Shown in pieces: positions 36,447 through 46,750 of a stretch of 64,000 nucleotides of DNA; positions within the stretch are counted from its first letter, which is position 1, and each line of letters opens with the position of its first letter. Location of the stretch: assembly GCA_964411885.1 (NCBI GenBank), contig CAYPMK010000001.1, forward strand, positions 9,779-73,778, in the 5' to 3' direction. Below the pieces are notes generated by a model that worked only from the letters and a program-made list of their open reading frames with translations, was not told the DNA's origin and did no database searches. This DNA comes from JAKLHL01 sp964411885. Lineage in GTDB: Bacteria; Bdellovibrionota; JAFGOL01. The translations under genes were made by a program, and so were the position numbers.

Positions 36447-37082
36447 TTGGAATATCTTAACTACTTAATAGATTATTTTTCCAACAACCCATATCTTGTG
36501 GTGTTTTTGGGTTTTACACTGATATTGTTCTTTGTCCCTTTATCAGAGGAACTAATATTGTTTGTGGGTGGTTATTTGTCTAGGGACGCTGGTGGAGCTA
36601 TGTGGCTACCAACTCTAGCCGCAGGTGTCATAGGCGTTGTAATGACAGACTATTGGTACTATCTTTTAGCTAGGATATATGGCAAAAGACTTGCTAAACT
36701 AAGAATAGTAAGACGGATCTTTCCAGATACAAAAAGAAGAAAAGCTCTAAAATTCATACGTAAATATGGGGCTAAAGGAGCCTTTATAGTTAGATTTATT
36801 CCGGGCGGTATAAGAAATCCTGTTTTTGTTGCGTGTGGTATTTCTCATATGACACAACAAAAATTCTTAACAGCTGTTATAAGTGGAGCTCTTATTTCGT
36901 CTCAAATAGCTTTTTGGGCTGGCTATTTTTTCTCTGAACATCTTCCTCCTATAGAAGCTGTTATAGAGGTTATCCAAAAAGAATCTACTATGATCCTTAT
37001 TGGTGTAGCGGTAGTGTTATTGCTGGTTTATTTTATTGGTAAGATGATAAGCAAGAAAACTATAGAAGATAACAAAAGCTGA
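36447..37082 (+). CDS. DedA family membrane protein
   Basis: This 211-residue membrane protein fits the DedA/SNARE-associated family: FFVPLSEELILFVGGYLS, a loop with MTDYWYYLLARIYGKR and GAFIVRFIPGGIRNPVFVACGIS (the R-F/R-x-x-PG-x-R motif). Members act in lipid carrier flipping and membrane homeostasis. The only early in-frame start is TTG 36447, 6 bases after the previous stop and without a clear ribosome site, so the start is uncertain. Its end is 1 base from the end of the convergent mgtE. Confidence 0.85.
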   Translation: MEYLNYLIDYFSNNPYLVVFLGFTLILFFVPLSEELILFVGGYLSRDAGGAMWLPTLAAGVIGVVMTDYWYYLLARIYGKRLAKLRIVRRIFPDTKRRKALKFIRKYGAKGAFIVRFIPGGIRNPVFVACGISHMTQQKFLTAVISGALISSQIAFWAGYFFSEHLPPIEAVIEVIQKESTMILIGVAVVLLLVYFIGKMISKKTIEDNKS

Positions 37083-37083
37083 T

Positions 37084-38412
37084 CTATAGCAAGATGCCTT
37101 TGAGCAATATGGTTGCGACAGTAAAGTAAATCATTATCCCTGTTATATCTACAATGGTTGCTACAAGAGGGGCAGAAGCTCTCGCTGGATCTGCCTTAAA
37201 TTTTCTTAGTATAAAAGGAAGCATGGCTCCAGTTATAGTTCCCCATAGAACAACACAAGTTAAGCTTATTGCTACTGCTATTGCTACTTTACCATAGTGT
37301 GCTCCATACAAGGCCTCTCTATTTGGCCACACCATTATCCTTATCAATGCAACAACTCCAAGTATTACTCCCATTATTAAGCCGGTGCCAACTTCTCTTA
37401 ATAATACTCTCGACCAATCTCTGAGTCTCATTTCTTTAAGTGCCAACGACCTTATTATGAGGGTTGCTGCCTGAGAACCAGAATTTCCTCCGCTACTTAT
37501 TATAAGAGGTAAAAACAAGCTTAATACTATTGCTTGCTGGAGTAATGCTTCATATCTTCCCATGGCGGTAGCAGTAAAAGTTTCTCCTATTAAAAGTACG
37601 ATTAGCCAGCCAGCTCGTTTTTTTGTTAGTGTTAGAAAATCAGTTTTCCAGTATGGATCATCGAGAGCTTCCATACCTCCTATTCTTTGAATGTCTTCAG
37701 TTGCTTCTTCTTCTATTACTTGACTGATATCCTCTGGAGTTATGACTCCTTTTATATGACCATCCTTATCTACAACTGGTATTGCGCTGAGGTCGTAATC
37801 AGAGAATGCTTGTGCAACTTCTTCTTGATCCATGGTGTCGAGTACGGAAACATGATCAGTTTCCATTATATCGCCGATCTTTTTGGTAGGGTGAGATAAT
37901 AACAGGTCTCTAAAAGATACTACTCCTAATAGTTTATCTTCGTTATCTACGACCACAGTATAGTATATTGTTTCGTCATGATGTTTTGAATATGTTCTAA
38001 GGTATCTTATTGCTACTTCAACTTCCATATCGGGTTTTAATCTTAAGAAGTGAGGAGTCATTACTCCTCCAGCCATATCCTCTGCGTATACGAGTAATCC
38101 TATTACTTCCATTTTGGTTTGTGGATCCAACATGTTGAGTGCTTCATATTTCATACTCTCTGGAAGATGCTGTATTAAGTCTGCCATTGAATCCAAAGAT
38201 AGCATCCTTAAAAAAGTTCTTTGTTGAGCAGTTGAAAGGTTTAGAAATATGTCTTTTTGATCCTCTGGTGGAAGGTCAAGAAAAAGATCTTCTGCTTCGT
38301 CCCTAGATAGAGACATGAAATATTCCACTCTGTCCTCTGAGGACATTGCAGATACTTTCTCTTGGAGCGTTTCTTGGTTCTGTTCTAGAACTTCTATCTT
38401 GTCATTTTCCAT
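37084..38412 (-). CDS. mgtE: MgtE-type magnesium transporter, copy 2
   Basis: This canonical MgtE (443 residues) has the N-terminal helical domain, a CBS pair (GGVMTPHFLRLKPDMEVEVA and AIPVVDKDGHIKGVITPEDI), and the membrane domain with IISSGGNSGSQAATLIIRSLAL, the conserved GGNxGxQ helix. An open frame continues upstream to 38529 but runs through tRNA-Ser, so the real start is ATG 38412, with AGGAGC 8 bases before it. It probably shares the tRNA promoter. Confidence 0.95.
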   Translation of the reverse strand: MENDKIEVLEQNQETLQEKVSAMSSEDRVEYFMSLSRDEAEDLFLDLPPEDQKDIFLNLSTAQQRTFLRMLSLDSMADLIQHLPESMKYEALNMLDPQTKMEVIGLLVYAEDMAGGVMTPHFLRLKPDMEVEVAIRYLRTYSKHHDETIYYTVVVDNEDKLLGVVSFRDLLLSHPTKKIGDIMETDHVSVLDTMDQEEVAQAFSDYDLSAIPVVDKDGHIKGVITPEDISQVIEEEATEDIQRIGGMEALDDPYWKTDFLTLTKKRAGWLIVLLIGETFTATAMGRYEALLQQAIVLSLFLPLIISSGGNSGSQAATLIIRSLALKEMRLRDWSRVLLREVGTGLIMGVILGVVALIRIMVWPNREALYGAHYGKVAIAVAISLTCVVLWGTITGAMLPFILRKFKADPARASAPLVATIVDITGIMIYFTVATILLKGILL

Positions 38413-38445
38413 AACAGTGCTCCTGATTGATTCTAGGTAACAGTT

Positions 38446-38535
38446 TGGCGGAGAGGGTGGGAATCGAACCCACGGTGGCTGTGACACCACACATGCTTTC
38501 CAAGCATGCACCTTCGACCGCTCGGACACCTCTCC
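38446..38535 (-). tRNA. tRNA-Ser(GGA)
   Basis: A 90-base serine tRNA with encoded CCA. The acceptor stem is GGAGAGG/CCTCTCC with G discriminator, the D-arm contains TCCGAGCGGTC, the anticodon loop is TTGGAAA closed by CATGC/GCATG, and there is a long variable arm. The T-arm has GGTTCGATTCC. The anticodon GGA (plus-strand 38499-38501) reads UCC and UCU. It is 33 bases upstream of mgtE copy 2 on the same strand. Confidence 0.96.
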
Positions 38536-38560
38536 GCATAAAATATGCTAAAGCACGCTG

Positions 38561-38589
38561 AAATTAGTCTATCAGTTTCTGTTTGTCAA
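38561..38589 (-). promoter_or_regulatory. Sigma-70 promoter for tRNA-Ser and mgtE
   Basis: On the minus strand, TTGACA (38589-38584) and TAATTT (38566-38561) are spaced by exactly 17 bases, placing transcription start about 15-20 bases before the tRNA. The -35 box overlaps the opposite-strand -35-like box of terC. Confidence 0.72.
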
Positions 38590-38610
38590 CCACAGTCAAG
38601 CACGTTATAA
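38583..38610 (+). promoter_or_regulatory. Putative sigma-70 promoter for terC
   Basis: TTGTCA (38583-38588) and TTATAA (38605-38610) are 16 bases apart, 33 bases before the terC ATG. The -35 box is nearly the reverse complement of the tRNA promoter -35, so two polymerases could not occupy both at once. Confidence 0.5.
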
Positions 38611-38642
38611 GGCTTTTAGGCGTTTATTTAACAGGGGGTGTT

Positions 38643-39575
38643 ATGGCCGGCTTTCCACTTTATGTTTGGATAGGTTTTATAGTTTTTGTAGTCTTGATGT
38701 TAGCACTAGATCTTGGTGTCTTTCAAAGAAAAGCTCACGAGATAAAATTTAAGGAAGCCGTTATATGGAGCGTTTTTTGGATAAGCTTAGCGTTAATATT
38801 CAATTTAGGAATATATCTCTTTGATGGGAAAGAAGATGCTTTGGCTTTTCTTACAGGTTATATAATAGAGAAATCTCTTAGCGTAGATAACCTTTTCGTT
38901 TTTCTTATGGTCTTTACTTTTTTTAAGGTACCAAAGAAATACCAACACAAGATACTTTTCTGGGGAGTATTAGGAGCCATAGTTCTTAGAGCCATATTTA
39001 TTTTTGCAGGCATAGCCTTGATAGAAAGATTTGAATTCATGATCTATATTTTTGGTTTATTCCTTGTTTTTACAGGGATAAAGATGGGAGTACAGAAAGA
39101 AACACATATAGAACCAGAAAACAATATAATCTTAAGGATCTTTAAGAAGCTGTTTCCTGTAACTACGCAATATGATGATGGTCATTTTTTTACAAAAAAA
39201 GGTGCTAAGCGTTATGCAACGCCGATGTTCGTTGTCTTGTTGGTTGTAGAAAGCTCAGATTTGGTTTTTGCAGTTGATTCTATACCAGCCATTATAGCTG
39301 TAACAAGAAATCCATTCATCGTTTTTACCTCTAACATATTTGCTATTCTTGGACTTAGGGCGCTTTATTTTGCCTTAGCAAGTTTCGTAGACAGGTTCTA
39401 TTATCTAAAACATGCTCTTTCGGTCATTCTTGTTTATGTGGGTATTAAAATGTTGGTGTCTCACTTCTACAAGATCCCAACAGGTTTATCTTTATTAATA
39501 ATAATATTGTTGCTTACCTTAGCCGTGATTTGCTCTATGTTGAGAGAGGCTAAGGAGAAAAGAAAAGGGGTATAA
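38643..39575 (+). CDS. TerC family integral membrane protein
   Basis: About 310 residues with eight or nine membrane helices and the TerC signatures: [36 protein letters not shown], and [21 protein letters not shown]. Recent work ties TerC proteins to metal (manganese) export coupled to protein secretion; tellurite resistance is the historic label. ATG 38643 behind GGGGGTG is chosen over TTG 38583, which lies in the promoter. The ABC transporter gene follows after 2 bases. Confidence 0.9.
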   Translation: MAGFPLYVWIGFIVFVVLMLALDLGVFQRKAHEIKFKEAVIWSVFWISLALIFNLGIYLFDGKEDALAFLTGYIIEKSLSVDNLFVFLMVFTFFKVPKKYQHKILFWGVLGAIVLRAIFIFAGIALIERFEFMIYIFGLFLVFTGIKMGVQKETHIEPENNIILRIFKKLFPVTTQYDDGHFFTKKGAKRYATPMFVVLLVVESSDLVFAVDSIPAIIAVTRNPFIVFTSNIFAILGLRALYFALASFVDRFYYLKHALSVILVYVGIKMLVSHFYKIPTGLSLLIIILLLTLAVICSMLREAKEKRKGV

Positions 39576-39577
39576 AT

Positions 39578-40276
39578 ATGCTCATAGATTTTAGATCTGT
39601 AAGTAAAGATTATTATCTTGGTAAAGTTGTAGTACCTGCACTTAAAAAGATCGATCTTAAGATAGATGAAGCGGAATTCATGGCCGTAGCGGGTCCTTCT
39701 GGTAGTGGGAAGACAACGCTTCTTAACTTAATAGGTTGTGTAGATACAGCCACAAAAGGCGAAGTTATAGTTGGTGGTAAAAAAACCTCTAAATTATCTG
39801 ATCGTGAACTTACTGAATTAAGACTTAATACACTTGGCTTTATATTTCAGACGTTCAACTTGATCTCTGTGTTAAACGTTTATGACAATGTTGAATTTCC
39901 TCTTTTGTTAAAGAATCAAATGACAAAACTAGAACGTGAAAAAAGAGTAAAACATTTTATAGATGCTGTAGGACTAAAGAATTATGCAAAACATAGACCA
40001 AATGAACTTTCTGGTGGTCAAAGACAAAGAGTTGCCATAGCTAGAGCCCTTGTTACACATCCAAAAATAGTTTTGGCAGATGAACCAACTGCAAACCTTG
40101 ATTCCGTTACTGGACAGAATATTTTAGATATAATGAAAGACCTTAATAAGAAGGAGAAAACGACTTTTGTTTTTTCTACTCATGATCAAAATATAATGAA
40201 ACAGGCTTGCAGGGTAGTATATCTACACGACGGAGAGATCATAAAAGAAAAGGGGAAGAAAGCCTGTGTTCTTTAA
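39578..40276 (+). CDS. ABC transporter ATP-binding protein (LolD/MacB type)
   Basis: This 232-residue ATPase has Walker [17 protein letters not shown]-loop FIFQTFNLI, signature [15 protein letters not shown] and Walker [13 protein letters not shown] with the H-loop STHDQ. It groups with the LolD/MacB/FtsE class that drives mechanotransmission permeases. It overlaps the first permease gene by 11 bases, so the partners are clear. It starts 2 bases after terC. Confidence 0.95.
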   Translation: MLIDFRSVSKDYYLGKVVVPALKKIDLKIDEAEFMAVAGPSGSGKTTLLNLIGCVDTATKGEVIVGGKKTSKLSDRELTELRLNTLGFIFQTFNLISVLNVYDNVEFPLLLKNQMTKLEREKRVKHFIDAVGLKNYAKHRPNELSGGQRQRVAIARALVTHPKIVLADEPTANLDSVTGQNILDIMKDLNKKEKTTFVFSTHDQNIMKQACRVVYLHDGEIIKEKGKKACVL

Positions 40277-42332
40277 ACTTGCTTTTAGGAACCTTGTTTC
40301 AAGGAAAATAAAAATAATAGTTATAGGCTCTGTTGTGGCCTTTGGTAGCTTTCTTGCTGTGATAGGAGGGTCTTTTGTTGAATCAGTCTCTGATGGTATG
40401 CGTAAGAGTATAACGAACAGTGTTTCTGGTGATATACAGCTTTATTCTGCTGACTCTAAAGAAAGGCTCTCTGTTACTGGTGGTCCGGGAGGTAATTTTC
40501 CTGATATAGAACCAATAAATAATTTTAAACAGATAAAAGAACTAGTTTCTAAGATACCTGATGTTAAGGCTGTTGTTGCTCAAGGTGTTAACATGGGTTT
40601 TCTCAACCCGGGTAATATACTCGACATAAAGTTGGCTGAACTAAGAAAATTCAAAGGCTCAAAACAAAAAGAACAGGCTCTTAAAGATCATATAAGGATG
40701 ATAATACTTAATGTTCAAAGAACATATGTTAACAACGTTACTGATATTGGAAGCATCTCTGATGAGGATTTAGAGAAAAATAAAAAAGACCTACAACAAG
40801 CTTTGTCCTCTGCGTTTTGGAAGAGTTTTGATTCAAACAAGAACGATCATCTGGAATTTTTAGAGAATAAGATAGCTCCATTAATATACGACGATAGTAC
40901 GTTCTTCTTCTTGTATATGGGGGTTGTACCAGATCAGTATGTTGACAATTTCCCGCTAGTACAAATAGTTAAGGGCACACAAATCCCAAAAGGTAAACGT
41001 GGTTTTTTATTTAATGAATCTGAATATGAAGACCAGATAAAACATAAAATAGCGAGGAGGCTTGACACAATAAAAGAATCTCTTGAAAAAGAGAAAAGAA
41101 GAATAAAAGGCGATAAAGAACTTGAAGATAAAGTTAAGTCTAATATAGAGCAAGCTTCTGAAATCTATAACCAAATGGATGTACTGCAGACGAAAGAACT
41201 AATTCCTTTGCTTAAAGAGCTTCTTGTTACTGACGTTAATGACATAAATGTGTTGTGTGAAAAGTTTTTGGATATGAATGATGAGAACTTTTATGAAAGA
41301 TACAGTTTTTTCTATAAGAACATAGCTCCAAAAATAATACTTTATAAAATAAATATAGGTGACGTTTTTCCTCTTCAGACTGTTTCTAAGAATGGTTTTA
41401 TGAAATCAGTTAATCTAAAGGTCTACGGTGTTTTTAAATATAAGAATTTTGAGGATTCTCCTCTTATGGGTCACTACAACGTAATGGACATTATGTCGTT
41501 CAGAGATCTTTATGGTTTTATGACAGCAGAAAGAATGAGGGAAACAGAAAAGCTTGAAAAAGAGATGGAAAAGATAGTTGGCGATCTTGATATGAACGAA
41601 GAAGATATAGAAAAAATGTTTAGTGAAGGTAAACGATCAATAGTTACTGCAAGTGGTTCAAGAGGAATATCTGATAAAATAGATAAGAAGGACAGGGTTA
41701 ATGTTCTTGAACTTGAATATACAGACGAACAAATGGAAGACGGCATGTGTCTTAATATAGCTGTTATCTTAAAAGACCCTTCAAAGATAAAAAAAACTAT
41801 TGTAGAAATAGAAAAACTAAATTTAGAACACAAGCTTAATATAAAGACTCTTAACTGGCTGGATGCTTCTGGCACTCTGGGTCAATTTACTTTTGCGATG
41901 AAAGTGATCCTCTATATTTTTATAGGGATTATTTTTCTTGTAGCTGTTTTTATAATAATGAATTCAATGTTAATGGCAACAATGGAAAGGACTAAAGAAA
42001 TAGGGACTATGCGTGCGATGGGTGCCCAAAAGAACTACGTCTTAAAATTAATATTAGCAGAGACATCCTTGCTAAGTTCTTTATTTGGTTTATTTGGCAT
42101 TTTTATGGGCTTAATGGTGGTAATATTCTTTCATTACTTTGGTGTTCCGGCTGGAACTTCAAAAATATTTTTATTCTTATTTTCTGGTCCAAGATTATAT
42201 CTTTCTATAGAGATGGTGTACGTACTAGCTGTTCTTGTCCTTATAGTGTTCGTTAGCTTACTTTCTAGCTATTATCCAGCCAGAAAAGCCGCAAGTGTTC
42301 CTCCTATAACCGCTATGCAGAAGGGAGAATAA
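40266..42332 (+). CDS. ABC permease with FtsX/MacB fold and large periplasmic insert
   Basis: This 688-residue permease has a first membrane helix at about 17-38 and three near the C-terminus (about 545-680) with [19 protein letters not shown] and [21 protein letters not shown], both typical of FtsX/MacB permeases. Between them is a soluble domain of about 500 residues, larger than in LolC/E or MacB, with long charged helical stretches. One part (residues 189-200, [12 protein letters not shown]) looks like an EF-hand loop. GTG start, overlapping the ATPase gene by 11 bases. The substrate is unknown. Confidence 0.85.
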   Translation: MFFKLAFRNLVSRKIKIIVIGSVVAFGSFLAVIGGSFVESVSDGMRKSITNSVSGDIQLYSADSKERLSVTGGPGGNFPDIEPINNFKQIKELVSKIPDVKAVVAQGVNMGFLNPGNILDIKLAELRKFKGSKQKEQALKDHIRMIILNVQRTYVNNVTDIGSISDEDLEKNKKDLQQALSSAFWKSFDSNKNDHLEFLENKIAPLIYDDSTFFFLYMGVVPDQYVDNFPLVQIVKGTQIPKGKRGFLFNESEYEDQIKHKIARRLDTIKESLEKEKRRIKGDKELEDKVKSNIEQASEIYNQMDVLQTKELIPLLKELLVTDVNDINVLCEKFLDMNDENFYERYSFFYKNIAPKIILYKINIGDVFPLQTVSKNGFMKSVNLKVYGVFKYKNFEDSPLMGHYNVMDIMSFRDLYGFMTAERMRETEKLEKEMEKIVGDLDMNEEDIEKMFSEGKRSIVTASGSRGISDKIDKKDRVNVLELEYTDEQMEDGMCLNIAVILKDPSKIKKTIVEIEKLNLEHKLNIKTLNWLDASGTLGQFTFAMKVILYIFIGIIFLVAVFIIMNSMLMATMERTKEIGTMRAMGAQKNYVLKLILAETSLLSSLFGLFGIFMGLMVVIFFHYFGVPAGTSKIFLFLFSGPRLYLSIEMVYVLAVLVLIVFVSLLSSYYPARKAASVPPITAMQKGE

Positions 42333-42335
42333 AAA

Positions 42336-43655
42336 ATGTTTAAATTCATCCAGATAGCAGCAAGGAACCTTTTAAAGAATAGAAGCAGAACACTAATACT
42401 TTCCGCGTCTATAACTATTACGTCGATAATACTTACGCTATTAATGTCGTTAACCTCTGGTATAGAGGACACGATGATCCGTTCTTCTACTACACTTTTG
42501 ACGGGTCATGTTAATATAGCTGGGTTTCATAAAATAAGTTCAAGCTCTGCCGCTCCTGTAGTTAAGGATTATAAGGAATTGGAGGACATTGCAAATAACC
42601 ACATAAAAGATACAACTGTCGTTCTAGATAGAATAAAAGGTTGGGGAAAAATAGTTTCTGATACAGCCTCTTTACAATACCCAATGTGGGGTGTTGATAT
42701 AAACACAGAAAAAGATATTAAAGAGGTAATGGAAATAGCACCAAAGGGAAAATATGGTAATGGAAGTTTTGATTGCATGAAAGAAAGGGGTGGTGTTCTT
42801 ATATTCGAGAATCATGCAGATAGACTTGGTGTTATGGTTGGAGATGCTGTTACTATATCTATGCCAACGTATAGAAATATATACAACACAAAAGATGTTA
42901 CTGTATGTGCTGTATTAAAGGATATAGGTTTTTTATCTCAGTTTGGTCTTTTTCTTCACAAAGAAGACCTTAGAGAACTTTATCAAATGAACGAAACTAC
43001 TACCGGTCAAATAATGATATATCTTAAGAATGTTAAGGATACCTCAAAAGTAGAGAATCAGTTAAGAACGATGCTCTCAAAAAAAGGTTATAGATTAATG
43101 GAAAAGGAATCAAAACCATTTTGGATGAAGTTTGAGCGTGTAACTGCAGAAACATGGACTGGTCAAAAGATAGATATAACAACATGGGAAGATGAAATAT
43201 CGTTCATGAAATGGATAATAAAAACATTTAGCGTGTTAAGTATTTTGCTGGTCTTTGTTCTTCTTTTTATAATAGTTCTAGGGATAACTAACTCTGTGTG
43301 GATGTCTATAAAGGAAAGGACTAGCGAGATAGGTACACTAAGAGCTATAGGTATGTATAGAAAAGAGGTCCTTAAGATGTTTGTTCTTGAGGGATTTATA
43401 CTTTCTGCAATAAGTTCTTTTGTAGGGACTGTTTTTGGTGTTGTTTTATGCTACATAATAAATTTCATAGAAATACCTGTCACGTCACTATCATTTAAAG
43501 TGTTATTGCTGAGTGATCACATAATACTCCTTGTCAAACCATCTAATCTTATATTTTCTTTTATCACTATAACTTTTTTTGCTACCTGTGGTTCTATAAT
43601 ACCTGCATATAGGGCAAGCAAGATGAAGCCAGTAACTGCTATAAATCTTAGTTAA
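42336..43655 (+). CDS. Second ABC permease, FtsX/MacB fold
   Basis: This 439-residue permease has the same design as its neighbour with a shorter periplasmic domain. The first helix is at about 17-40, starting RNLLKNRSRTLILSASITI. The three C-terminal helices contain SIKERTSEIGTLRAIGMYRKEV and end IPAYRASKMKPVTAINLS. With the preceding permease it would form a LolCDE-like heterodimer on the ATPase. The ATG is 3 bases after the previous stop. Confidence 0.88.
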   Translation: MFKFIQIAARNLLKNRSRTLILSASITITSIILTLLMSLTSGIEDTMIRSSTTLLTGHVNIAGFHKISSSSAAPVVKDYKELEDIANNHIKDTTVVLDRIKGWGKIVSDTASLQYPMWGVDINTEKDIKEVMEIAPKGKYGNGSFDCMKERGGVLIFENHADRLGVMVGDAVTISMPTYRNIYNTKDVTVCAVLKDIGFLSQFGLFLHKEDLRELYQMNETTTGQIMIYLKNVKDTSKVENQLRTMLSKKGYRLMEKESKPFWMKFERVTAETWTGQKIDITTWEDEISFMKWIIKTFSVLSILLVFVLLFIIVLGITNSVWMSIKERTSEIGTLRAIGMYRKEVLKMFVLEGFILSAISSFVGTVFGVVLCYIINFIEIPVTSLSFKVLLLSDHIILLVKPSNLIFSFITITFFATCGSIIPAYRASKMKPVTAINLS

Positions 43656-43659
43656 GGAG

Positions 43660-44445
43660 ATGAAAATGCAAAAACTTATCTTTATTATATTGGTAACGCT
43701 TTTATCTATAAAGCCGTTATATTCTCTCAAACCATTGACTGATGGGCAGGCTCTTGAACTAGTTAAGGTGGTAGATGATAGGCAGCGTAATAGTGGAGAT
43801 TATAAATCTAGCGCTTTTATTAAAGAAACAGAAAGAGGTAAAACGCCCAGAATTTATGAGGCTGTTGTTTATAGAAGGGATCTTGACAACAAATTCATGA
43901 TACTGTTCTTAAAACCAAAAGAAGAGGCTGGGAAAGGATATCTTAAGATAGACAAAAATCTTTGGATGTATGATCCTGCTACTGGTAAATGGGACAGAAG
44001 GACAGAGAGAGAAAAAATAGCAGGAACTAATTCTAGAAGAGCTGACTTTGATGAATCAAGATTAGCAGAGGAATATATAGTAAAATATATAGGGAATGAA
44101 AAATTGGGACAGTTTGATTCTTACAAAGTGGATCTTGCTGCAAAAAAAGGAATAGACGTCGCATATCCCAAAATAATGCTTTGGATAGATTCTGAGAACA
44201 ATAATATATTAAAGAGAGATGAATATGCTTTATCTGGGAAATTGTTAAGAACGACCTTTTATCCAAAGTGGTATAAAAAATATAGCGAGTCAAAAAAAGC
44301 AGATGTATGGGTGCCTCAAGAAATGAGAATCTTTGATAAGCTTGAGGTTGGTAATTCTACAATAATACTTATTAAAGAAGTTGATCTTAATTCATTGCCA
44401 GCCAATATATTCACAAAAGCTTGGCTGGAAAGTAAAAGCAGGTGA
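43660..44445 (+). CDS. LolA-like outer membrane lipoprotein-sorting protein
   Basis: This 261-residue secreted protein (signal peptide about 1-22) fits the outer membrane lipoprotein-sorting family with a LolA-like fold: GKGYLKIDKNLWMYDPATGKWDRRT, ADFDESRLAEEYIVKYIG, MLWIDSENNNILKRDEYALSGKLLRTTFY. Such proteins carry hydrophobic molecules across the periplasm. Placed between ABC permeases and a barrel gene, it would be the periplasmic carrier of the system. ATG 43660 follows AAGGAG; an in-frame ATG two codons later is possible. Confidence 0.8.
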   Translation: MKMQKLIFIILVTLLSIKPLYSLKPLTDGQALELVKVVDDRQRNSGDYKSSAFIKETERGKTPRIYEAVVYRRDLDNKFMILFLKPKEEAGKGYLKIDKNLWMYDPATGKWDRRTEREKIAGTNSRRADFDESRLAEEYIVKYIGNEKLGQFDSYKVDLAAKKGIDVAYPKIMLWIDSENNNILKRDEYALSGKLLRTTFYPKWYKKYSESKKADVWVPQEMRIFDKLEVGNSTIILIKEVDLNSLPANIFTKAWLESKSR

Positions 44446-44450
44446 TCATT

Positions 44451-45710
44451 ATGAATAAAAGATTATTTAGAGTGTTTTTATTGTTGTTCATAATTAATTC
44501 TTCAATATCCTTTGCAGAGGATTTCCCAACAGATGACATTAGTCTGGACCAAGCTTTTGCCGAGGACAAAGGTATAACACAGGAACAAAAAGACTTTTCT
44601 TTAAGAGATAAAACAGAAATTGGCGGTTCTATATTCAGCGACTTTTATTATTCAACGTATAGTGATAAGAGTTTTAATAATAATGTTTTTACTAATACCA
44701 ATCTTGGCTACGTATATCTTGATTCAAAACTTCCAGAAGATGTAAGGTTCTTTCTTAAAGGTAAATTTGTTTATACTCCTACTTCAGAAGGAGAGCTTTC
44801 TCCTGTTACAGGAGAAACTTATGAAAAACTTTCTGCTGATCTTGATGAAGCAAAAATTATGTTCAATACATACAACAGCGTTTTCTTTACGTTGGGTAAA
44901 CAAAAAGTTAAATATGGTGCGGCAAAATTTTGGAACCCAACTGATTTCTTGAACCAGACCATGAAGAACCCTTTTTACGACTATGATAGAAGAACAGGGC
45001 TTCCGTTGGTGAAGATACATGTTCCAATAAATAGCAGCAACTTTTATTTAATAGGAGATCTTGATGATGCCAGGAACATAGATCAAGTTTCTTATGTTGT
45101 ACGCTATGAGTTACCATTAGAAGCATCAGAATTTTCTATTTCAACTAGGGCAAAAAAAGATGCTGCAACAAAGCTTGGTTTTGATCTTTCTACGGCATTA
45201 TATGAGATAGACGTATATGCAGAGGCTAGTGTTTCAAAAGGGAGTGATAAAATATTTTATACACAGGCTGGAACTCCTTACATGGATACCAAGAAAGCAT
45301 ATTGGACTGTTTCTGCAGGCATGAGCTATGAAATGCCTTTTCTTGATGCAGATTCAATAACTTTTTCTCTAGAGTACTATTATAACGGCGAAGGTTATAA
45401 AGACCCTTCTATGTATGGTGTTCTATGGTTAAAGAAAGCTTATGTGCCTCTTAATACAGCTAAACAATATGCAATGTTCATGGTCTATGCACCAAATCCT
45501 GGTTCATGGAATGATACCAATATAAGTGTTTTTAACATTGCTAACCTTACAGATTCTAGCGCTATAACGAGAGCAGAATTAATGTATCTTTTTACCAAAG
45601 ACCTTTCTATTGGGTTTAACATAACAGGACACTATGGAAAAAGTAGCGGGGAATTCCGTTTGTATGGTCAGTTATTAGACTTTGGTGTAAGGCTCGAACT
45701 TAACTTTTAA
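44451..45710 (+). CDS. Outer membrane beta-barrel protein of the ABC/LolA-like operon
   Basis: About 419 residues with a signal peptide (about 1-22, ending SSISFA) and many amphipathic strands such as [14 protein letters not shown] and [24 protein letters not shown]. The latter, a strand followed by WNPxDFLNQ, is like DUF1302-type barrels. It ends GVRLELNF, an aromatic C-terminal barrel signal. ATG 44451 is preferred to GTG 44442. It closes a five-gene operon, and its last 36 bases overlap the convergent ACR3 gene. Confidence 0.75.
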   Translation: MNKRLFRVFLLLFIINSSISFAEDFPTDDISLDQAFAEDKGITQEQKDFSLRDKTEIGGSIFSDFYYSTYSDKSFNNNVFTNTNLGYVYLDSKLPEDVRFFLKGKFVYTPTSEGELSPVTGETYEKLSADLDEAKIMFNTYNSVFFTLGKQKVKYGAAKFWNPTDFLNQTMKNPFYDYDRRTGLPLVKIHVPINSSNFYLIGDLDDARNIDQVSYVVRYELPLEASEFSISTRAKKDAATKLGFDLSTALYEIDVYAEASVSKGSDKIFYTQAGTPYMDTKKAYWTVSAGMSYEMPFLDADSITFSLEYYYNGEGYKDPSMYGVLWLKKAYVPLNTAKQYAMFMVYAPNPGSWNDTNISVFNIANLTDSSAITRAELMYLFTKDLSIGFNITGHYGKSSGEFRLYGQLLDFGVRLELNF

Positions 45711-46736
45711 AAAATATTTCTTTTTAAAATACAAGGCCACACTGACGAGGCCGATTAGTACTGGAACTTCTACTAGTGGTCCTATTACAGCTGCAAAAGC
45801 TGCACCGTGTCCTATTCCAAAAGTTGCTATTGCTACGGCTATGGCTAATTCAAAATTATTAGAAGCGGCCGTAAAAGAAAGAGTTGTTGATTCTTTGTAG
45901 TTTGCCCCAAACTTTTTACTTAAGAAAAAGGACATGAGGAACATTACTACAAAATATATCAATAGTGGTATGGTTATCCTTATTACATCCATTGGCAACT
46001 GTACTATATATTCTCCTTTAAGAGAGAACATGATGATGATTGTAAATAAAAGAGCTAGTAATGTTATTGGGCTTATTTTTGGTATGAATTTTGTTTGATA
46101 CCATTGTTTGTCTTTTATTTTAATTAGTATGTATCTTGTAAGCATACCTGCAATAAAAGGGATACCTAAATAAATAAAAACACTAATAGCAATTTCTTTT
46201 ATTGTTATATTTACAACAGCACCTTTAAGGCCAAACCACGAAGGGAGTACGGTTATAAAAATATATGCATAAACAGAAAAGAACAAAACTTGAAAAATGG
46301 AATTAAAAGCAACAAGACCAGCACAATATTCAGTATCTCCTTTGGCTAGATCATTCCAAACAATTACCATGGCGATGCATCTTGCAAGACCTATTAATAT
46401 TAGCCCTATCATATATTCAGGCTTGTCATGCAGGAATATTATTGCCAGAACGAACATCAAAACAGGGCCAATTATCCAATTCTGTATTAAAGAAAGTGTT
46501 AATATTTTTTTGTTTGAGAAAACTCGGCCTAGCTCTTCATATTTTACTTTTGCAAGAGGTGGATACATCATTAGTATTAAGCCAATCGCGATTGGAATTG
46601 AGGTGGTACCTAGGTTGAACTTGTTGATAAATGGGACCACGCCCGGGATAAGATACCCCAAAAAAACGCCAATCAGCATTGCTAAAAAAATCCATAAGGT
46701 CAGGAATCTGTCTAAAAATTTTAGATGTACAGCCAT
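45675..46736 (-). CDS. ACR3-family arsenite exporter
   Basis: This 353-residue protein has ten membrane helices and the ACR3 fingerprint [23 protein letters not shown], containing the Cys required for arsenite transport, then [30 protein letters not shown] and [18 protein letters not shown]. It exports arsenite (or antimonite) through the inner membrane. It is third in the minus-strand cluster after DUF134 and the ArsP-type permease, 14 bases after the latter. Confidence 0.93.
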   Translation of the reverse strand: MAVHLKFLDRFLTLWIFLAMLIGVFLGYLIPGVVPFINKFNLGTTSIPIAIGLILMMYPPLAKVKYEELGRVFSNKKILTLSLIQNWIIGPVLMFVLAIIFLHDKPEYMIGLILIGLARCIAMVIVWNDLAKGDTEYCAGLVAFNSIFQVLFFSVYAYIFITVLPSWFGLKGAVVNITIKEIAISVFIYLGIPFIAGMLTRYILIKIKDKQWYQTKFIPKISPITLLALLFTIIIMFSLKGEYIVQLPMDVIRITIPLLIYFVVMFLMSFFLSKKFGANYKESTTLSFTAASNNFELAIAVAIATFGIGHGAAFAAVIGPLVEVPVLIGLVSVALYFKKKYFLKVKFEPYTKV

Positions 46737-46750
46737 TTTTTCTCCTTTAT

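Noticed and set aside
38413..38529. N-terminal extension of mgtE copy 2 (MSERSKVHAW...)
   Set aside because: The DNA is the tRNA-Ser gene on the same strand; the true start is ATG 38412 with its own ribosome site.
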